A program made the translations under genes and the position numbers. A DNA stretch of 64,000 nt from CAYPTY01 sp964413935 (lineage in GTDB: Bacteria > Bacteroidota > Rhodothermia > Balneolales > Balneolaceae): contig CAYPTY010000006.1 of the NCBI GenBank assembly GCA_964413935.1, forward strand, positions 77,162 through 141,161. The letters run 5' to 3'. Position 1 is the stretch's first letter. Every line of letters begins with the position of its first letter. Shown piece after piece: positions 16,203 to 23,875 of the stretch. The notes beneath the pieces were generated by a model that worked only from the letters and a program-made list of their open reading frames with translations, did not search any database and was not told the DNA's origin.

Positions 16203-19200
16203 ATGACTACGATTACAAAACGCATGCTCTTGTTTTTTGGGGCACTTTTCTTCGTTTTCGTGGGATCAAATGTATACGCTCAGGTTGAGAATACTACGTT
16301 TAGTCCTGTCGGAAGCGACATTTCAATCAAATTTTTAGGAAGTAACCAATCCGGTGTCTTCGACGAAGGCGCCGCCGAGATTTCAGCTTATGATGTTGTA
16401 AGCGGAAAACTCTTTGTGACCAATGCAAATGAGAACCGAATCGACATCATGGATCTATCTGATCCGGCCAATCCGGTTGTAACCGGAACCATCAATCTTA
16501 CCAGCCTTGGTGGCGGCATCAACAGTGTTGATGTATACGATGGCCTTGTGGCTGTAGCTATTGAAGCTACTGACAAAACCGCACCAGGTTCTGTTGCCTT
16601 TTATGATGTGGATGGTAACCTGCAGCAGATTGTCACCGTTGGTGCCCTTCCTGACATGCTCACCTTTACTCCTGACGGAACCAAAGTACTGGTTGCCAAC
16701 GAAGGTGAGCCAAACGATGACTACACTGTAGATCCAGAGGGCTCTATCAGTATCATCGATCTTTCCTCCGGCGTGATTAACGCTAGTGTAACAACTGCTG
16801 ATTTTAACGCTTTCGATGCCGACAGTGCTGCTCTCATTGCTGAAGGAGTAAGAATTTTCGGCCCGGGTGCTTCTGTTTCACAGGATCTTGAGCCTGAGTA
16901 CATTACCGTTACTCCAAGTGGTGCCACTGCAATTGTTGCCCTTCAGGAAAACAACGCTTTTGCTATCGTAGATGTAGCTACAGCAACCGTTACCGATGTA
17001 GTAGCGCTTGGTTTCAAAGACCACAGCCTGGCAGGTAACGAACTGGATGCTTCTAACCGTGATGACGGAATCAACATCCGCAACTGGCCAGTACTGGGTA
17101 TGTATCAGCCGGATGCCATCGCAACCATCGACATGGGCGGCGGAAATGTATACATCATCTCAGCTAATGANNNNNNNNNNNNNNNNNNNNNNNNNNNNNN
17201 NNNNNNNNNNNNNNNNNNNNNNNNNNNNNNNNNNNNNNNNNNNNNNNNNNNNNNNNNNNNNNNNNNNNNNGAACAGGTTATCCTCGATCAGGCTGATCAT
17301 ACCTTCACCTTCCTGAGCAATGGCGATGATACCTTTGCCCTGGTTTACGGAACTGAAGACAACTTCAAGATCATTGACATGATCGGTGACCTTAGAGCAG
17401 ATCCGGGTTCAGGCTGGGATGTTGGTGGTGTTACCAACGGAACAAAAGATCACACCCTTGTAAGAAAGGCTGAAATCACCAAAGGCAACGCTGCACCACA
17501 GGGTTCTTTCGGTGCTGATTCTGCATCTTCTGAGTGGCTGGTTCTTCCAAATGAAACCTGGGATAACCTGGGTTCACACAACTTCGGTGGTTCCTTCACC
17601 CTTGCCCTGCTGCACAACAACGACGGTGAGTCTCAACTGGTGAATCTGGGCGGATCTCTTGCCGACTTCGGTGGTGTTGCCCGTTTTAAAACCCTGGTTG
17701 ATACCGTTAAAGCCATTAACCAGAATGCCGGTCGCGGGGTACTTTTCCTTTCTTCCGGTGACAACTTCCTACCTGGACCAGAGCTCACAGTAGGTGAGAA
17801 TGACGGCGTTTTCTATGATGCCATCGCGGTAGAAGCTTTAGGCTACGATGCGCTTGCCTTAGGTAACCATGATTTTGACCTGGGTCCGGATGTAACTGCA
17901 GCTTTCGTTGATTCAGTTGCCACCGGTAACGCTACAAAATTCCTGAGTGCCAACCTTGATTTCAGCAACGAAGCTGCTCTTCAGGCACTGGTTTCTTTAG
18001 GTGAAATCGCCAAAAGTACTACCATCACTGTAAACGGTGAAGAAATTGGTGTGATTGGTGCCACTACTCCTAACCTGCCATTTATTTCTTCTCCAAGAGA
18101 TGTTGTGGTTAGCCAGGATGTAGCCGGTGCGGTTCAGACCGAAATCAATGCACTGGAACTTGCCGGTGTTGATAAAATCATTCTGATCTCTCACCTGCAG
18201 GGAATCGCTGAAGATATCGCACTTGCCGGTGAGCTTACCGGACTGGATATCATGATTGCCGGTGGCGGTGATGAACTGCTTGCCAACATGGATGATGCCC
18301 TCATCCCCGGTGATGAAGAAGAAGTATATGGTTCTTACCCCATCATCACTCAGAGTGCCGATGGAAAGGACGTTCCAATCGTTACCACCCGCGGTAACTA
18401 CTCTTACCTCGGCCAGCTGATTGTTGAGTTTGACAGTAACGGTGAACTGATCAGCGTTTCTGATGAATCCGGTCCGATCCGAGTAGCCGGTGGCGACAAT
18501 GTGGATGCCGTAGCTGAAGACGCGGCCCTCAAAGCTGCCGTTGTAGATCCGGTTGTTGCCGGTCTTGCTGCACTGGAAACCAATATCATTGCCACTTCTG
18601 AAGTGGGACTAGACGCGGTTAGAAGTAATATCCGCTCCCGCGAAACCAACGAAGGTAACCTGATCGCGGATGCCTTTATCTGGCAAGCCAATGAGCTGGC
18701 TGCAAGCTTTGGTGTACCTGAAGTTGAAGTAGCTGTTGCGAATGGTGGCGGTATCCGTAACGACAATGTGATTCCAGCCGGTAATATCACCGGGCTGACT
18801 ACCTTCGACATGCTGCCTTTCGGCAACGTGCTTACCATTGTTGAAGGTGTAGATCCATTCCAGTTCAAATTGATCATGGAGAATGCCGTATCCCGAATTG
18901 TTCGTGGTTCAGGTGATGAGCCCGTTGGTTCAGGAGGCGGAACCGGTCGTTTTGCCCAAATTGGTGGATTCAGCATTGAATACAATCCGGATGGTGACTC
19001 CCTCACCTTCACGGAAGATGGTGAAACCATCGACTTTCCGGGTAACCGCGTCATCTCCATTACACTGGATGATGGTACCGAAATCGTGCGCAATGGGGTT
19101 GTGGTTGAAGGTGCTCCTACGGTAACCATGGCTACAGCCGACTTCACCGCACGTGGTGGCGACCAGTACCCATTCGATGACAGCAACGACCTTACCCTGC

Positions 19201-21356
19201 TGGGTGTAACCTATCAGGCTGCTCTTGCAAATTACTTGCAGGCTCCTACTGCTAAAGGCGGCCTTGGCGGTACCATTACAGCTGCTCAGTATCCTGAAGG
19301 GGGCGAAGGCCGAATTACACTGGTTAACGCCGTGTCAAATTTCAGCCTCACCCTGCTGCACAATAACGACGGTGAGTCTCAGCTCATCAGCCTTGGTGAT
19401 GCAGATTTCGGTGGTGTTGCCCGATTCAAGACTCTGGTTGATTCTGTACGTGCCAGCAATGAAGCAAACGGACGTGGTGTAATGCTGCTTTCTTCCGGTG
19501 ATAACTTCCTTGCCGGACCTGAATTCACTGCAGGCCAGAATGACGGGGTGCTTTATGATGCCCTCGCTCTTAAAGCTCTTGGTTACGATGCCCTTGCACT
19601 GGGTAACCACGACTTCGACTTTGGCCCTGAATTTACGGCTGAATTCGTTACTGCCATGGATAATTCAACTTTCCTGAGTGCCAACCTGGACTTCAGCGGT
19701 GTACCTTCTATGAAGGCGCTGGTTGATGCAGGTCGGGTAGCACAGAAAGTAATTATCGATGTAAACGGTGAGCAGATTGGTGTGGTTGGTGCTACCACTG
19801 AAAACCTATCGTTCATTTCTTCACCCGGCAGCACCATCATTAATGACGTTCAGGCTTCTGTACAGGCTGCCATTGATGAACTGGAAACAGCTGGTGTGAA
19901 TAAAATCATCCTGATTTCGCATCTTCAGGGTATTGTTGAGGATTCAACCCTGGCTACTCAGCTTTCCGGATTGGATGTGATGATTGCCGGTGGTGGTGAT
20001 GAACTGCTCGCCAACGATGGTGATCTCCTGATCCCCGGTGATGAGGGCGATGTGTACGGAAGCTATCCGATCTATACACAAAATGCAGAGGGTGCACAGG
20101 TACCGATTGTGACTACCCGTGGTAACTATTCTTACCTCGGCGAACTGATGCTCGAGTTCGATGCTAATGGTGATCTTGTATTTGTTGGCTCTGGCAGCGG
20201 TCCGATCCGTGTAGCCGGTGGTTCCAACCCGGATTCTGTGGCATCTAATGCTGATCTGCAGAGCACTGTGATTGATCCTCTGATAGCTGCTCTTGCCGGT
20301 CTGGAAGCAAATGTGATCGCTACATCTGAAGTTGGACTGGACGCGGTTAGAAGTAACATCCGTGCACGTGAAACCAACCAGGGTAACCTGATCGCTGATG
20401 CCTTCCTGTGGCAAGCCAATGAGTTGGCTGCTGACTTCGGCGCTCAACCTGCCGACATCGCTGTTGCCAACGGCGGCGGTATCCGAAACGACAACGTGAT
20501 CCCGGCCGGTAACCTGACCGAACTAGACACCTTCGATATGCTGCCTTTCCTCAACTTCATCACCATTGTTGAAGATGTGGATCCAGAAACCGTGAAACTC
20601 ATGCTGGAAAACGCCATTTCCAGAATCAGCCTTGACGGTAATGACGGGCCTGTATCTGGTGGTAGCGGTACCGGACGTTTTGCTCAAATCGGTGGATTCA
20701 GCTTTGAGTACAATGTGGCTGAAACTGCTCTTGAGCTTGATGGTGACGGTAATGTTATTACTCCGGGTACCCGTGTAATCAACGTAACCCTAGATGATGG
20801 TACGCAAATCGTTGACGGCGGACAGGTGCTGCCATCTGCACCAAGCCTCAACATTGCTACAGCCGACTTCACCGCACGTGGTGGCGACCAGTATCCATTT
20901 GATGGTTTCGACCTGACGCTGGTTGGTGTAACCTATCAGCAAGCTCTGCTGAATTACATCACTGCTTCAACCGGTGATGGCGGTCTGGGTGGTCAGATTA
21001 CCGCAGCTCAGTATCCTGAGGGTGGAGAAGGCCGAATCACTCTGACCAACGAAGGTCCGGTTTCGAATGAGGAAAACTTCAATGGTATTCCAACTGAGTT
21101 TGACCTCGGACAGAACTACCCGAACCCATTCAACCCATCAACCAACATCAGCTTCGACATTCCTGAAGCTTCCAGAGTTACACTGCGCGTGTATAACCTT
21201 CTCGGACAGCAGGTAGCTACCCTGGTTGATGGTCAGCGTGCTGCAGGCCGTTACAACGTAAGCTTTGACGCTTCCAACCTGGCCAGTGGTATGTACATCT
21301 ACCGAATTGAAGCCGGTTCTTACATCAGCACTAAGAAAATGATGCTGATCAAGTAA
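16203..21356 (+). CDS. Giant secreted protein: choice-of-anchor I propeller, lamin-tail-like segment, two 5'-nucleotidase-like units, T9SS sorting domain (contains assembly gap)
   Basis: 1717 codons with 34 unknown. A signal peptide (cleaved near VYA-QV) precedes a choice-of-anchor I beta-propeller (AAEISAYDVVSGKLFVTNA, VLVANEGEPN) that is cut by the N gap. After the gap comes what looks like the end of a lamin-tail-like domain (GGVTNGTKDHTLVRKAEI). Two tandem UshA/5'-nucleotidase-like units follow, starting at residues 465 and 1047, each with a metallophosphatase half (SSGDNF, ALGNHDFD) and a 5-nucleotidase C-terminal half (NGGGIRND, DFTARGGDQYPFD). Both units have changed metal motifs. The last 90 residues are a type IX sorting domain (NYPNPFNPSTNISF to MMLIK). 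A strong terminator follows. Probably cell-surface or secreted, perhaps acting on nucleotides or phosphoesters. Confidence 0.85.
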   Translation: MTTITKRMLLFFGALFFVFVGSNVYAQVENTTFSPVGSDISIKFLGSNQSGVFDEGAAEISAYDVVSGKLFVTNANENRIDIMDLSDPANPVVTGTINLTSLGGGINSVDVYDGLVAVAIEATDKTAPGSVAFYDVDGNLQQIVTVGALPDMLTFTPDGTKVLVANEGEPNDDYTVDPEGSISIIDLSSGVINASVTTADFNAFDADSAALIAEGVRIFGPGASVSQDLEPEYITVTPSGATAIVALQENNAFAIVDVATATVTDVVALGFKDHSLAGNELDASNRDDGINIRNWPVLGMYQPDAIATIDMGGGNVYIISANXXXXXXXXXXXXXXXXXXXXXXXXXXXXXXXXXXEQVILDQADHTFTFLSNGDDTFALVYGTEDNFKIIDMIGDLRADPGSGWDVGGVTNGTKDHTLVRKAEITKGNAAPQGSFGADSASSEWLVLPNETWDNLGSHNFGGSFTLALLHNNDGESQLVNLGGSLADFGGVARFKTLVDTVKAINQNAGRGVLFLSSGDNFLPGPELTVGENDGVFYDAIAVEALGYDALALGNHDFDLGPDVTAAFVDSVATGNATKFLSANLDFSNEAALQALVSLGEIAKSTTITVNGEEIGVIGATTPNLPFISSPRDVVVSQDVAGAVQTEINALELAGVDKIILISHLQGIAEDIALAGELTGLDIMIAGGGDELLANMDDALIPGDEEEVYGSYPIITQSADGKDVPIVTTRGNYSYLGQLIVEFDSNGELISVSDESGPIRVAGGDNVDAVAEDAALKAAVVDPVVAGLAALETNIIATSEVGLDAVRSNIRSRETNEGNLIADAFIWQANELAASFGVPEVEVAVANGGGIRNDNVIPAGNITGLTTFDMLPFGNVLTIVEGVDPFQFKLIMENAVSRIVRGSGDEPVGSGGGTGRFAQIGGFSIEYNPDGDSLTFTEDGETIDFPGNRVISITLDDGTEIVRNGVVVEGAPTVTMATADFTARGGDQYPFDDSNDLTLLGVTYQAALANYLQAPTAKGGLGGTITAAQYPEGGEGRITLVNAVSNFSLTLLHNNDGESQLISLGDADFGGVARFKTLVDSVRASNEANGRGVMLLSSGDNFLAGPEFTAGQNDGVLYDALALKALGYDALALGNHDFDFGPEFTAEFVTAMDNSTFLSANLDFSGVPSMKALVDAGRVAQKVIIDVNGEQIGVVGATTENLSFISSPGSTIINDVQASVQAAIDELETAGVNKIILISHLQGIVEDSTLATQLSGLDVMIAGGGDELLANDGDLLIPGDEGDVYGSYPIYTQNAEGAQVPIVTTRGNYSYLGELMLEFDANGDLVFVGSGSGPIRVAGGSNPDSVASNADLQSTVIDPLIAALAGLEANVIATSEVGLDAVRSNIRARETNQGNLIADAFLWQANELAADFGAQPADIAVANGGGIRNDNVIPAGNLTELDTFDMLPFLNFITIVEDVDPETVKLMLENAISRISLDGNDGPVSGGSGTGRFAQIGGFSFEYNVAETALELDGDGNVITPGTRVINVTLDDGTQIVDGGQVLPSAPSLNIATADFTARGGDQYPFDGFDLTLVGVTYQQALLNYITASTGDGGLGGQITAAQYPEGGEGRITLTNEGPVSNEENFNGIPTEFDLGQNYPNPFNPSTNISFDIPEASRVTLRVYNLLGQQVATLVDGQRAAGRYNVSFDASNLASGMYIYRIEAGSYISTKKMMLIK
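17171..17270. other. Assembly gap (100 N)
   Basis: Exactly 100 undetermined bases inside the large nucleotidase-like gene. A run of exactly 100 is the usual placeholder for a gap of unknown size. The text on either side belongs to different domains (mid-propeller before it, end of a lamin-tail-like domain after it), so more than 33 codons are probably missing. Confidence 0.99.
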
Positions 21357-21376
21357 TCCGCTTTAAATCCGATTAC

Positions 21377-21413
21377 AAGCCCCGTTCATTCATTTGAGCG
21401 GGGCTTTTTTTAT
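21377..21413 (+). terminator. Rho-independent terminator after the nucleotidase-like gene
   Basis: A 12-bp stem with one G-U pair (AAGCCCCGTTCA / TGAGCGGGGCTT), a six-base loop and a run of seven T, starting 20 bases after the stop codon. Confidence 0.93.
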
Positions 21414-21447
21414 TATGTGAGGTAGCACGAAATTAAATGAACATACT

Positions 21448-22356
21448 ATGAGACTTACTGTACTACTGATAATCCTGACTGGCTTCGGATTTTCTGCCTG
21501 TGAGGAAAGGCCTGCACCCGGCACAGAAGTGTACCTCTTTGATCTGGAAGTACGCAAGAACGGTTATGCTGTATCCAATCCGGTAAATATTTCAGATAAC
21601 CCCGGTTATGATAATCAGCCCTCCTTTTCTCCCGATGGGAGCTATATCCTGTTTGCATCCACAAGAAACGGACAAACAGATATCCGAAAGTATGATATCG
21701 AAACGCAAAGCTACAGCTGGCTCACTGAAACGAAAGGTAGTGAGTACTCCCCTACTGTTATGCCGGACGGGGAACACTTCAGTGCCATTAATCTGAAGCC
21801 GGATGGTGAGCAGTTACTCTGGAAGTATCCATTAACCGGAACCGGATCAGCAGATCCGGAAGTGATCGTACCGGACCTGAAAATCGGGTATCATGCCTGG
21901 CATAATGCAGATACGCTCATCTCCTTTGTGCTGTCTGATTCAGCCAATCCGGCTACCCTTCAGTTGAATGATCTGAGGAACGGTGAAAATATCATCATCG
22001 CCGAAGAACCGGGAAGATCTTTGCATAAAATCCCGAATGCGGATTCCGCATCAGTCTTAATGTCTTATATCCTGAAATCGGGAGAAGAATTCTGGTTCAT
22101 ATGCGAACTTGACCTGAAAACCATGGATACATCCAGAATAATCCCAACAATATGCGGCAGCGAAGACATGGCCTGGACACCCAGAGAAAGTATTTTGATG
22201 GGGTCAGGTTCAAAACTCATTGCCTATCTCAGAAACCGGCAGATGGGATGGATGGAGTTAGCCGACTTAAACGAGTTCGGGCTCACCGACATCACAAGAA
22301 TAGCGGTAAGCCCGAATGGAGACAGAATTGCTTTGGTGGTAACGGAGGTTAATTAA
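21448..22356 (+). CDS. TolB-like beta-propeller lipoprotein
   Basis: 302 residues. The N-terminus is a lipoprotein signal peptide with lipobox FSAC (cysteine at residue 18). The body contains WD40-like PD40 repeats (YDNQPSFSPDGSYILFASTRNGQTDIRKYD, EYSPTVMPDGEHF, ISVSPNGDRIAL-like ending IAVSPNGDRIALVV), as in TolB and related periplasmic propellers. Such proteins mediate protein-protein or peptide contacts in the envelope; no catalytic residues are visible. It follows the terminator of the nucleotidase-like gene, and its last four bases overlap the stop of the convergent folE2 gene. Confidence 0.8.
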   Translation: MRLTVLLIILTGFGFSACEERPAPGTEVYLFDLEVRKNGYAVSNPVNISDNPGYDNQPSFSPDGSYILFASTRNGQTDIRKYDIETQSYSWLTETKGSEYSPTVMPDGEHFSAINLKPDGEQLLWKYPLTGTGSADPEVIVPDLKIGYHAWHNADTLISFVLSDSANPATLQLNDLRNGENIIIAEEPGRSLHKIPNADSASVLMSYILKSGEEFWFICELDLKTMDTSRIIPTICGSEDMAWTPRESILMGSGSKLIAYLRNRQMGWMELADLNEFGLTDITRIAVSPNGDRIALVVTEVN

Positions 22357-23252
22357 CGCAGTCCGTTGGGAATGCCTTTACAGATACGGCTGACGGCATC
22401 GTGGCTGTGCAGGCTTTCGAGATGAGCACAACGTACCACGAAATCCCGTATGCTGTTGAAGTCGTCCAGTTCCTGATAAATCAGTCGGGCGGCATCTTCC
22501 ACAAATTTCTGATAGGCTCCGTTAAGTTCGGCAAAAGCCTGCTCATCTTCCCTTTTCACAATAACCTGAGTCTCAGTCATAAGTGCACGGCGGCACATTT
22601 CAACCACATCTTCCACAAACACACTGTCGTGCAGTTCAAGGGTAATGTTGGCTACAGATCGCTGGCTGTGCGGAATGGCCGCTAGATTACGGGTTTCACG
22701 GGCATGCTCTGACAGTTCATAAGAGCATGGACATGCACTGCTGTACTCAAAATCAAAGTGCATAAATTTCTGATAAACCCCTTTATCGTTCAGGCGCCCT
22801 TCCAGAGCAACGGAGTAATACTGAATACCTGACAGGCCGGACCTGAGGCTTTTCTGCTCCATCGGAAAATTAAAAGACAAGCGCAGGAAGGCTTCTTTGC
22901 TCTCCAGCTTATCAAGATAGCCTTGAAGTACTTCATCCAGCATATCCAGACTAAAAATCCGTTCTTTGTATTCATAGAATACGCGCATAATGCGGCCCAT
23001 ATTGATGCCTTTTTTACCGGCTTCAAGGCTCACATATCCATCGATGGAGGTTTCAAGGGTGAGGACTTCACCTGATTGTTTCTTGTACTTCAGCGGGAGG
23101 CGAAAATTCGAAATACCTACTTGCTGGATGGGTACATTAGCACCCTCAATAAGGGAAGCGGGTCCGTTTTGTAAATCGGGCAGACTGTTTCTGTAATCCT
23201 CAGACACAGTGAAAGTGGGGTCGTAAAAGCGTTTTAGGTCGCTTGATATCAT
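22353..23252 (-). CDS. folE2: GTP cyclohydrolase FolE2 (type IB)
   Basis: A 299-residue FolE2, which opens GTP to 7,8-dihydroneopterin triphosphate, the first step of folate, tetrahydrobiopterin and deazaguanine synthesis. Family marks are the N-terminal VPIQQVGISNFRLPL, the Cys-rich active-site segment YSSACPCSYELSEHA, IPHSQRSVANITLEL, and the C-terminal ESLHSHDA. Unlike zinc-dependent FolE, FolE2 can use other metals and is often expressed under zinc limitation in other bacteria; no Zur site could be recognised here. It is the second gene of a pair with the PTPS-type gene, 16 bases downstream of it. Confidence 0.95.
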   Translation of the reverse strand: MISSDLKRFYDPTFTVSEDYRNSLPDLQNGPASLIEGANVPIQQVGISNFRLPLKYKKQSGEVLTLETSIDGYVSLEAGKKGINMGRIMRVFYEYKERIFSLDMLDEVLQGYLDKLESKEAFLRLSFNFPMEQKSLRSGLSGIQYYSVALEGRLNDKGVYQKFMHFDFEYSSACPCSYELSEHARETRNLAAIPHSQRSVANITLELHDSVFVEDVVEMCRRALMTETQVIVKREDEQAFAELNGAYQKFVEDAARLIYQELDDFNSIRDFVVRCAHLESLHSHDAVSRICKGIPNGLR

Positions 23253-23268
23253 ATTGATTCTTTTGAAA

Positions 23269-23703
23269 TTAGTTAATGCGTAAAAAAGGACAATATTCAG
23301 CTGAGTTTCGTTCGGTTTCGAAGAGTTTCACTGAATAGAGCACACCACCATCAGCACAGGCTTTTTCAACCGGTTCTCTAAGCTGTTCAAAGAAAGCCAT
23401 TACCAGGTTTTCAGTGGTCGGGATAATTCCCTTTAAAAAAGGTACGTCCAGATTTAGATTTCGATGATCGCAAACATCGCAGACGTAGGTATTGATGATT
23501 TGTTTTAGCTCACCCAGATCGATTAGATAGCCTGTATCCGGATCGGGTTCACCGGCAACAGTAACTTCAATTACGTAGTTATGCCCGTGCCAGTTGGGAT
23601 AATTACATTTACCGAATGTTTCAGCATTCCACTCATCGCTTTTATCCGTATTGTGGAGCCGGTGAGCAGCATTAAAGTGTGATTTGCGGGTGGCAAAAGT
23701 CAA
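23269..23703 (-). CDS. 6-pyruvoyltetrahydropterin synthase / QueD-family enzyme
   Basis: 144 residues. Zinc ligands are H14 (FNAAHRLHN), H39 and H41 (WHGHNY). The catalytic cysteine C33 lies in GKCNYPNWHGH, i.e. Cys-x5-HGH as in animal PTPS, not Cys-x3-HGH as in E. coli QueD. Other matches to PTPS are CDHRNLNLDVPFL and PTTENLVM. The enzyme uses dihydroneopterin triphosphate, the product of FolE2 encoded just downstream. It may make pyruvoyltetrahydropterin (biopterin route) or carboxytetrahydropterin (queuosine route). The motif spacing favours the first, but bacterial annotation is often ambiguous. Confidence 0.88.
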   Translation of the reverse strand: MTFATRKSHFNAAHRLHNTDKSDEWNAETFGKCNYPNWHGHNYVIEVTVAGEPDPDTGYLIDLGELKQIINTYVCDVCDHRNLNLDVPFLKGIIPTTENLVMAFFEQLREPVEKACADGGVLYSVKLFETERNSAEYCPFLRIN

Positions 23704-23783
23704 GGGAACAGGGTTCGTTGTGGATTAATAGAACGTCTTACAAACGACCGAGAGCCCTGAATAATTCATGAAGAATCTAAAAT

Positions 23784-23816
23784 AAAAAAAGGGAGCTTTG
23801 ATTCCTCAAAGCTCCC
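23784..23816 (-). terminator. Rho-independent terminator after the duplicated T9SS protein gene
   Basis: An 11-bp perfect stem (GGGAGCTTTGA/TCAAAGCTCCC) with a four-base loop. Read on the minus strand it is followed by seven T (23784-23790). It lies about 60 bases past the stop codon. Confidence 0.92.
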
Positions 23817-23875
23817 GTGTGATCAGCACACCTCACAACTCGGTGAGACGTTTCGTGAGTAGACTAAAAGTCTTC

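Noticed and set aside
18404..19186. Open frame of 260 codons opposite the nucleotidase-like gene, and matching ones at 19944-20447
   Set aside because: The translation is Ser/Pro/Thr-rich nonsense and recurs simply because the sense gene contains two similar units.
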